DNA of 64,000 nt from Setophaga petechia. Its lineage: Eukaryota; Chordata; Aves; Passeriformes; Parulidae. Position 1 is the stretch's first letter. Every line of letters begins with the position of its first letter. The notes below the pieces were generated by a model. The model ran no database searches. It was given only the letters and a program-made list of their open reading frames with translations, and was not told the origin of the DNA. The stretch covers positions 558,001 to 622,000 of the forward strand of contig JANCRA010000115.1 of NCBI GenBank assembly GCA_024362935.1. Reading direction: 5' to 3'. A program made the translations under genes and the position numbers. Positions 56,621 to 64,000 of the stretch are shown piece by piece.

Positions 56621-57887
56621 TGATGAATGCTGTGTGAATAGATTACACAGAGGCCCTGAAGCTTCTGGAAAATGGTGGGGGTTTAATTTAGATGAAAGAT
56701 AGCCTTTATTCTTGAGGGAAGAGCTGGATGCAGCTCCTGGCTCTGCTACAAACTCCTTGTGTGACCTTGAATAAATCCCAGAGCACCAGAGGTACCTGCA
56801 GCTCCCTCTGAGCCAGCCCTGTGTCCCTGTGCCTGGCTGGTGACACCCCAGGACTATTCCTGTACCCCGTGAGGAGCCCTGGGCTGGGCTGGCAGGATGA
56901 AAACCTGAAATATTTGTGACAAAAAATCTGTGTGCCTCCACTCTGCAGCTTCCCACCTGCCTCACACTGACATTTCTGAGTCTGCTTCAGGCTGGCAGCA
57001 GCTCTGAGGAGTGACCTGCAGCAGAGGTGACCCATCTGTCGTGCTCTGAGGCAGGAAATTTATTTTCTTTTTTTATTTTCTCTTTTTTTTTTTTTTTCTG
57101 CTGTTTCTGTTGTTTTCTGCAAGTTTCCATTGAGCTGCTTGGACAGACAAGAGAGACTCTCTCCCAGCACCCTGCTAATGTGTTAATCACATCTCTCCCT
57201 CTCAGACTCTTGTGAAAATCTGGGAATTAATGCCCACACCAGCCACGGGGAGACCTCTGGCCATTGCCAACAGCATTGATTTCCTCTTCTCTTTTCATTT
57301 TTTGCAGCAGAGCTTTAGAATTGTGCCTTTTCCCACCTTTGCTGCAGCTCCCCAGTGGTAACAGGATATTTTGTGCCTGATGAGGAGTGAGGCAGATATT
57401 CTAAACTCCCCCTGTGTCCTAGGGCTGGCTGGAAGTGTGAGGGGCTGAACTTTGACCAGGGGGATCCCTCGGGTGTTGTTTGTTTGATCAGAGCATGAAA
57501 TGGAGAGGCTGTTGTTGTTATTGTTGTGTAACCTCCTGTGCTCTCTGCTTCCAGCTCCACTAAGGACAAAACACTCCAACCCTTGGGAAATCCCAGCAGA
57601 TCTCCTGGATGACCTGAACCCCATTGCCCCCCAATATCAGAGAGCTGGTCCCAGTCCAGTGATCCCAAACCAGCAGCCCAGCCTCTCCTCCCTGTGGGTT
57701 TGTATTTATTTCCCTGTCACAGCAAGGCCAGGCGGGGTTGGAGGAGCCACAGCAGCTGGGCTGAATTTTTTATTACAACTTGCATTGAGAAATTCTTTGC
57801 CAGAAGAACAAAAGGAGTTGTGAAGGTGTTGGGTTGGATTTTCCTGCTGGAACAAAGCACAGGAGCCAAATTCTCCCTGGGGCTGGG
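56621..57887. other. Mostly single-copy stretch
   Basis: Contains the inverted array copy at 56826-56946 and a T-rich tract at about 57062-57100. No gene is recognised. Confidence 0.4.
56826..56946 (-). repeat. Detached inverted copy of the higher-order repeat unit
   Basis: The reverse complement reproduces, in order, cagagtgg, tttgtcacaaatatt, ttttcatcctgccagccc, ggggtgtcaccagccagg, which is the short-type junction of the 54.9-56.6 kb array. About 120 bp is retained and diverged. Confidence 0.9.
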
Positions 57888-57997
57888 ATGGGTTTGAAGG
57901 GCTTTGGAGCAGCCTGGGATAATGGAAGTTGTAGGGGACTGGAACAGGAGGAACTTTCAGGTTCCTTCCAACCCAAACCATTCTGGGATTCTCTGAA
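57888..57997 (+). mobile_element. CR1 LINE 3' end, plus strand
   Basis: gggtttgaagggctttggag, cctgggataatggaagttg, then ttcaggttccttccaaccca and aaccattctgggattct, the terminal CR1 phrase. Only ~110 bp is present. The CR1 end leads directly into the 24-bp array. Confidence 0.78.
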
Positions 57998-58298
57998 AAG
58001 GCCAAGTTTAGGCTCAGTTTGACGCTCAAGTTTAGGCTGTTTAATGCTCAAGTTTAGGCTCAGTTTAATGCTCAAGTTTAGGCTCAGTTTGATGCTCAAG
58101 TTTAGGCTCAGTTTAATGCTCAAGTTTAGGCTCAGTTTGATGCTCAAGTTTAGGCTGTTTAATGCTCATGTTAGGCTCAGTTTAATGCTCACGTTAGGCT
58201 CAGTTTGATGCTCAAGTTTAGGCTCAGTTTAAGGCTCAAGTTTAGACTGTTTAATGCTCAAGTTTAGGCTCAGTTTAAGGCTCAAGTTTAGGCTCAGT
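57998..58298 (+). repeat. 24-bp minisatellite, about 13 copies
   Basis: Units of gctcaagtttaggctcag plus tttaat or tttgat repeat, with shortened copies lacking ctca (aggctgtttaatg). The array starts at the end of the CR1 fragment, whose last bases (ccaagtttaggctcag) already look like a unit. Confidence 0.93.
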
Positions 58299-58879
58299 GC
58301 TGTTTTCTGAGCCAGGCTCAGACTGGAGCCTTTCCCATCCCAGGTGAGAGCTCGGCCCCTGAGGCAGCAGCTGCTCTGCTCTGCTCATTTCCCGGGGAAA
58401 GTTTCCTGAGAAATCACAGCTTGGACTCAACATCTGCATGGAAGAAAGTGATAAAACCACAGGATATTTTTGTTTTATTTGGATTTTTTTTGAAGCAACC
58501 TGTCATTCTTGAATTGCAGCCAGGCACACACAGCAGCAGGAAGAGCTCCTCAGTTTTCCAGCACAGGATGGTTTGAAATTCTCCCACAGTTGATGAACAC
58601 ATCCCAACACACACAAAAACCTCAGGAAAGGACAAAATTTTCCTTCCTATCTCAAATTTCCAGCACAGGAAAAATAATTGGGGAATTTTCCTGGTTATGG
58701 GAAAATGAACCAATTATTTGGGTAATAATTACCCAATTATCAGGGAAATAAATGGAAGGAATGGGATATGTACAGAGATGTCCTCCCATGCTTTGATTTC
58801 CAGCCCTTGACTCCAGGGATTTTCTCAGGAAGAAAAAAACCAGCTGAGAACAGAAACTGTCACCTGAAAGGAAATCCAG
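58299..58879. other. Single-copy stretch, no gene seen
   Basis: Ordinary composition. Nothing is recognised. Confidence 0.45.
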
Positions 58880-59375
58880 GGAATATTAAATAAATAAATT
58901 AAATAATATTAAATAAATAAATTTATGTTATTTTTCCGTTTATTACTAAATAAATTAATTTAATTATTATTATTTCTTAACTAATATTTCTATTATTAAT
59001 ATTAATTAATATTAATTAATAAACAATTAAAATCTTTGATTACATTATAATTACGATTACTTAATTATTATTATATAATAATATAATATATAATATGATT
59101 ATATAATATATATTATATAATATATTGTATAATTATATATAACATAATTATTTTATATATATAACATAATTATTTTATATAAATTTATTATTTTATTATA
59201 TTACATAATAACTATATAATTATATATTACATATTAATTAAGTATAATTAGTCTATTATATAATATATAATTATATTATATAATAATTATAATAATTATA
59301 ATAATTAATAATTAATAATTATTTAAAAATAATTATAAATAAATTGATATTGAATAAATACATAAATTTAAAAAT
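58880..59375. repeat. AT-rich low-complexity tract
   Basis: Irregular aataaat, ttattat and tataatta strings with no clear period, mostly A and T. Confidence 0.92.
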
Positions 59376-60802
59376 CTGATATTCCAAGAGAAGCTGGAAA
59401 GTTTTTTTCCACCCTACCACTGTAATTGCTGCTGTCCTCTCCTCACATTCCTTTGCAAGGATAAAATAGAAAATTCGGGATGTAAGCACCCATGAGGAAG
59501 GTTTTGAAGGCTGTTTGTTCCTCAGGGCCTTGTGAAACCCAAAAATTCCTGTGCTGAGCTCTCAGCTGATGCTGCTCTCCACCCCAGGACCAGGCTGGTT
59601 TTGAGCACCTTTATCCCTCACCTGTAAAATCCTGGTGTTTTCCAAGTTCCTCTTTTTGGGATAAATGTGCCCTGTTCACCTCTCTCAGTAAGTAATGACC
59701 GAGTTATTCTGAGATCCACCTCTCTCTGTGCATTTCCCACCCACAATTATTGCCCAAAGAGCCAGAAAACAAAACAGAAATCAGGGCCTGAGAGCTGCCT
59801 TGGGGAAAAAAACTCAATGCTGGGATGAAAATAAAACCAGCTCCAGGCTCAGTACATTTTGTACCCACTAGATGGGGCAAAAAAGCCATATTTTGATTAA
59901 AAAACCTCTCCAGGTGCTCCTGGAGCTGCTTTCACCTGGCCCTGAGTGGGGAAAAGGTTTTAGAAATGTGTAAGAATTACAGAGAAGCTTCCACTGAGCT
60001 CCCAAAGAGAAACTCGAGGTTCTGACAGCCTGGGATGGTCCTTTCTCAAAACCTTCCTAGAAAACTCCTGGAGGGTGAAGTTCAGCTCCCAGGGAGGTTT
60101 TGCAGGCTGAAATCCCATTGCCAGCTGCTCTGGAATCCCAAACTCCACCATGCCACAGCATTCTTCACAAAAAGAATCAGAAACCAGGGCTGGGACACAA
60201 CAGCTGATGGGAAAACTCATCACTCCTAAAAAAATCAGGGAATACAACCCTGCTTTGGGTTTAATGGCTCTGGGACAGAGCCTGAGTTTAGAACTGGTTT
60301 AAACTCTGTGGACTGGAGGGGAAAGGACAGGCTTTGGGGAGAAATTTCCCTTTGGGGAGAAATCTGGGGTTTTATTCATCAAAAAGTCAAAATGTCACCA
60401 TCCCAGGGCAGCTCCTCTTCTCATGGTCGCCCAGCTGGGCAGAATTCTCTCAGTGCACAAAAACAGGGGGAAAAAAATTCAATTAAAGTGGAGAATTATT
60501 CAATGATCCCAAAAAAATCTTAGGGAAGGGGAGGATGAGGGGAGGGCAAATGAAAGCTGCATTCAGCAGGGTGAGGGGAGGAAAGGAGGCAGGGGAAATC
60601 CAGTGTGAGCAGCCAACAGCAGAGGGAAGTGCAGCACCAAAATCCAGCCCTGAACGAGCAGCAGGAGCCAGGCTGGGCTTTGGGGTCTGGACTCACACCC
60701 AGGGATGGGGAAGGTTTGGGGCATTCCCTGGTGGGGCCTTTCCCCTCCCCTTGGAATGCTGCTGATCCCATTTATTTCACTCCAAATACTTAAGCAAAGG
60801 CT
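59376..60802. other. Single-copy stretch, no gene seen
   Basis: Unique sequence. A weak CTCF-like string, ccactagatggggca, lies at 59866-59880 but departs from the core at the second half. No gene is recognised. Confidence 0.4.
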
Positions 60803-60914
60803 GTCATTTAAACACAGGTTTAAGTTAAAAGTCATTTAAACCCAGGTTTAAATTCAAAGTCATTTAAACCGAGGTTTAAGTTCAAAGTCACTTAAATCCA
60901 GGTTTAAGCTGAAT
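60803..60914. repeat. 28-bp tandem repeat, 4 copies, palindromic core
   Basis: gtcatttaaacccaggttta-type units start at 60803, 60831, 60859 and 60887. The core ttaaacccaggtttaa is close to self-complementary, so each unit can form a small hairpin. Confidence 0.93.
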
Positions 60915-61005
60915 TGGGCTGCATCAAGGTGCATTTATAATCATCCACGGTTTTTTTCCTCTCAATTCAAGAATTCCATCAGCTGCTCTTTGTCACAGTG
61001 CCCCT

Positions 61006-61215
61006 AAAATAATCCAGGTGTCAGTTCTTAATTGGACAGTTTGGCTTTAAAAGCCCTTGGAACAAGAGATTGTTGGCCATTTTGTGCCTTGCTGCAGAAC
61101 TCATGGCTGTGAGACTGTTTTAGTGATAAGAAATAATAAATAAACACCTGAGTGTGAACATGAACCACTGTCCCAAGTGCCTTCAATCCAGATCCAGAGA
61201 AATCAATGGTTTCCC
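61006..61215 (+). mobile_element. LTR-like segment, copy 1
   Basis: aataatccaggtgtcagttc through ccttggaacaagagattgtt, ccattttgtgccttgctgc and an aataaa at 61135-61140, followed by cacctgagtgtgaaca. A polyadenylation signal near the end of a duplicated segment fits the R region of an LTR. I recall close relatives as a dispersed passerine endogenous-retrovirus LTR, from memory only. No retroviral genes lie nearby. Confidence 0.5.
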
Positions 61216-61607
61216 AGCCTGACTCATTCTCCCAGTTGAGGTTTTGGGATTTTTAGTGTGGTGTGGATGGCAGCAAGATGGAGGCCACAGGGTTTGTCCT
61301 GGGTTTCTTCTTCTTCTTCCTTCTTCTCCATGGGTTTGGTGGCATTTTGTAATTGGGCAGGAAAGTCCTCTTTGGGATCAGTTATTGGGTTAAAAGGGAA
61401 AATAATCCAGGTGTCAGTTCTTAATTGGATAGTTTAGTCTTAAAAGCCCTTGGAACAAGAGATTGTTGGCCATTTTGTGCCTTGCTGCAGAACTCATGGC
61501 TGTGAGACTGTTTTAGTGATAAGAAACAATAAACACCTGAGTGTGAACATGAATTATCATCTCAAGTGCCTTCAGTCCAGACCCAGGGGAACCAATATTT
61601 TCCCTCT
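61216..61607 (+). mobile_element. LTR-like segment, copy 2 with upstream U3-like part
   Basis: 61399-61607 repeats 61006-61215 at a 393-bp offset, including aataaa at 61528-61533. The 183 bp before it (gatggcagcaagatggaggc, ttgggatcagttattgggtt) would be the U3-like part, whose own upstream copy is absent. So this is an LTR whose 3' half appears twice, by tandem duplication or by insertion next to an older copy. Confidence 0.5.
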
Positions 61608-61682
61608 ATTTAAAACAGGAAGGTTTCTCCCCCTGTCCAGTCCCCGTTCTCCTCAAGGCATCCCCATCACCTCCCAGGTCCT

Positions 61683-62490
61683 GCAGGGCTCTGGGCCGGG
61701 CTCAGAGGAGGGAGCCCCGGGTTCCCTGGGCTGGGCTCAGAGGAAGGAGCCCCAGGTTCCTTGGGCTGGGCTCAGAGGAAGGAGCCCCAGGTTACTTGGG
61801 CCGGGCTCAGAGGATGGAGCCCCAGGTTCCCTGGGCCGGGCTCAGAGCAGGGAGCCCCAGGCTCCCTGGGCCGGGCTCAGAGGAAGGAGCCCTGGGTTCC
61901 TTGGGCCGGGCTCAGAGCAGGGAGCCCCAGGATCCCTGAGCTGGGCTCAGAGGAAGGAGCCCCAGGTTCCCTGGGCTGGGCTCAGAGCAGGGAGCCCCAG
62001 GATCCCTGAGCTGGGCTCAGAGGAAGGAGCCCCAGGTTCCCTGGGCCAGGCTCAGAGGAGGGAGCCCCAGGTCCCCACAGGATCCCTGGGCCGGGCTCAG
62101 AGGAAGGAGCCCCAGGTTCCCTGGGCTGGGCTCAGAGGAAGGAGCCCCGGGTTCCCTGGGCCGGGCTCACAGGAGGGAGCCCCAGGTTCCCTGAGCTGGG
62201 CTCAGAGGATGGAGCCCCAGGATCCCTGGGCCGGGCTCAGAGGATGGAGCCCCAGGTTCCCTGAGCTGGGCTCAGAGGAAGGAGCCCCGGGTTCCCTGGG
62301 CCGGGCTCAGAGGATGGAGCCCCAGGTTCCCTGGGCTGGGCTCAGAGGAAGGAGCCCCAGGTTCCCTGAGCTGGGCTCAGAGGATGGAGCCCCAGGATCC
62401 CTGGGCCGGGCTCAGAGCGGGGAGCCCCAGGATCCCTGGGCTGGGCTCAGAGGAAGGAGCCCCAGGTTCCCTGGGCTGGGCTCTCTGAAA
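61683..62490 (+). repeat. 36-bp minisatellite, about 22 copies
   Basis: ggctgggctcagaggaagga plus gccccaggttccctgg repeats with single-base variants (ccggg/ctggg, gaagg/gatgg/gcagg, gttccc/gatccc). 36 bp equals 12 codons, so a 409-codon open frame (61450-62679) crosses it as a 12-residue repeat. The frame starts inside the LTR-like segment and ends in unique sequence, without a domain. Confidence 0.95.
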
Positions 62491-63639
62491 TGGGATGAGC
62501 AGAGCCTGGAGAAGCTCCCCAGAGTCAGGCAGGATGCCCAGATGGGCAGAGATCTGCAAACAGCAACTCTTCCCTTCCTGGTTTGCCTCCCTCGTTTTGT
62601 TTATCCCTGGGAATCCCAACACGGAACACAAGCAGGGAACAACTGCAAGGGACTCCAGGGCAGGGCTGCAGAGCACTGACAAATTTATTTTGTTTGGGAT
62701 GTGTTGAGAAAGGCATCAAGGCTTACCTTGGGCCCCAGCCCAGCAGGTCCAGGGAATCATTTCCTTGCTGGGAATACAACAAGGATACTCTGAGTAGTAA
62801 AATTAAACATATGTGTGCACTTTTGGGACTGCCTTTATCAGGAAATTGGATTTATTCTGTCTTTTTTGTCTTTTTTTTACCAATGCAAGGTTTATGCTAA
62901 ATATTATCGATCCAGATTAGAGTTTGGACTGAGAGTATTTAATTCTCTGCAGCACTCACAGAAAGAGAGAAGCAGCTGAAATCAAAGTTCTATGGAAATT
63001 TATGCTCCAAAGGATGAATGTAACATTTGAGTAAATGATTGCAAAGAGTCACACATGGAGCCACAGACGGGGGAATTTAATTTACACAGAGCAGCCTCTC
63101 TCTTTTAGCCACTCATCTAATGAAGATTTAAATATGAAATAAATTGCAGACACTTCCAGCAGGAGCAGGATGTTGGATGATGCTCATTCATATTGAAATT
63201 GCAGCTTTAAGTTCCTCTCCAGCTCCAGAAATGTGTTTATAATGGACACACACGTCCATGGGAAATAATCCTCTTCTCTAATCATTGCAAAGTGATGTTT
63301 TCCAGATAAAAATCTTATCACACACATTAAAAATCTGCCTCCCATGTCCCCAAGCCTGTTTGGTGATTACATTAGAAATATTTCCTTTTCAGATTTTGCT
63401 CCTCTCTGCCATGTGCTGCTTTATTATTTCTGTTCCAATGAACTTTGTGAAACTTGGCTGAGCATTTTCACTTCCAGGCTCTCCTCCATTCAGAGGCACA
63501 GAGAGAGGAAAGTTCAACTGCAAAAATATCTCAGGAAAAATCAGGAAAGGCACCAAAGCATCACCCCATCGATTCGAGCTCTCTCCCCTCAATTCTGCCT
63601 TCACCCCAGAAAGAGAAATTAAAAAACAACAATAATTTA
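62491..63639. other. Single-copy stretch; candidate conserved block
   Basis: 62900-63330 is repeat-free with enhancer-like AT cores (gatgctcattcatattgaaa, aatcattgcaaagtgatg). No gene is recognised. Confidence 0.35.
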
Positions 63640-64000
63640 AAAATGCCCTAAAATAATAAAAATAATAATTAAAATATATTATATATTATATATAATGTAT
63701 TATATATAATGTAATATATATTATATATTATATAGTATATAGTATATATAATATATAATATAGTATATATAATATACAGTATACATTATATAATATATAA
63801 TATATAATATATAATATATAATATATAATATATAATATATAATATATAATATATAATATATAATATATAATATATAATATATAATATATTATACATTATA
63901 CATTACATATTATACATTATATATTATACATTATGTATATATAAAAATATATATAAATATACATATTATATATATAAATATATATAATATATAAAAATAT
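63640..64000. repeat. AT tract with (ATATAAT)n, runs off the window
   Basis: After an aataata-rich lead, a regular tataatatataatata array (about 63785-63890) continues into irregular AT sequence to the last base. The true end lies outside the window. Confidence 0.94.

Noticed and set aside
59866..59880. CTCF site ccactagatggggca
   Set aside because: The first half matches the core but the second half replaces the required ggc(a/g) pattern with gggg; not annotated as a separate site.
61450..62679. 409-codon plus-strand open frame
   Set aside because: Most of it is the 36-bp minisatellite read as a 12-residue repeat. It starts inside an LTR-like segment and ends in unique sequence without a domain.

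Overview
This looks like nuclear, non-coding DNA from a bird, most likely a songbird. The evidence is several 3' ends of CR1 retrotransposons (the dominant avian LINE), LTR-like fragments of a kind I recall from passerine genomes, and a vertebrate-style mix of micro- and minisatellites. I recognise no protein-coding gene, exon, tRNA or rRNA. The longest open frames (up to 519 codons) are translations of tandem repeats. The window is best read as intergenic or intronic DNA.

The dominant feature is the density of tandem repetition. More than 30 separate arrays, with periods from 2 to about 390 bp, cover well over a third of the window.

Layout. 0-4.2 kb: a 210-bp triplicate, a G-rich minisatellite with quadruplex potential, and a 31-bp array. 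4.2-8.6 kb: mostly single-copy, with a candidate conserved element (5.54-5.83 kb) and an LTR-like fragment carrying its own 31-bp array. 8.6-14 kb: CR1 3' ends as an inverted pair, as tandem head-to-tail copies with short TTAGGG-like tracts, and as part of a six-copy 325-bp array. 16-18.2 kb: an AT tract and a 12-bp C/A-rich array containing a strong quadruplex block. 20-23.6 kb: 96-bp and 220-bp arrays. 23.6-27.4 kb: mostly single-copy, with a perfect 19-bp hairpin. 27.4-36.7 kb: a CR1 end, a pentanucleotide tract, and 24-, 47-, 41-, 101-, 114- and 121-bp arrays with AT tracts. 36.7-46.2 kb: mainly single-copy and the most regulatory-looking part, with CpG-rich stretches, a perfect DR4 nuclear-receptor motif and a 107-bp, 97% identical inverted repeat around a 771-bp spacer. 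46.2-54.4 kb: 38-bp, 18-bp (twice), AT-bearing and nested arrays. 54.4-57 kb: a higher-order repeat of alternating 387/353-bp units with a detached inverted copy. 57-64 kb: a CR1 end, 24-, 28- and 36-bp arrays, a duplicated LTR-like segment, and an AT tract running off the window end.

No genes act together here. The points of interest are structural: hairpins, inverted repeats, quadruplex-prone arrays, capture of CR1 ends into tandem arrays, and a few candidate regulatory islands between the repeats. Conservation, regulatory activity and exact copy numbers could not be tested from sequence alone. Copy counts and periods are by eye.
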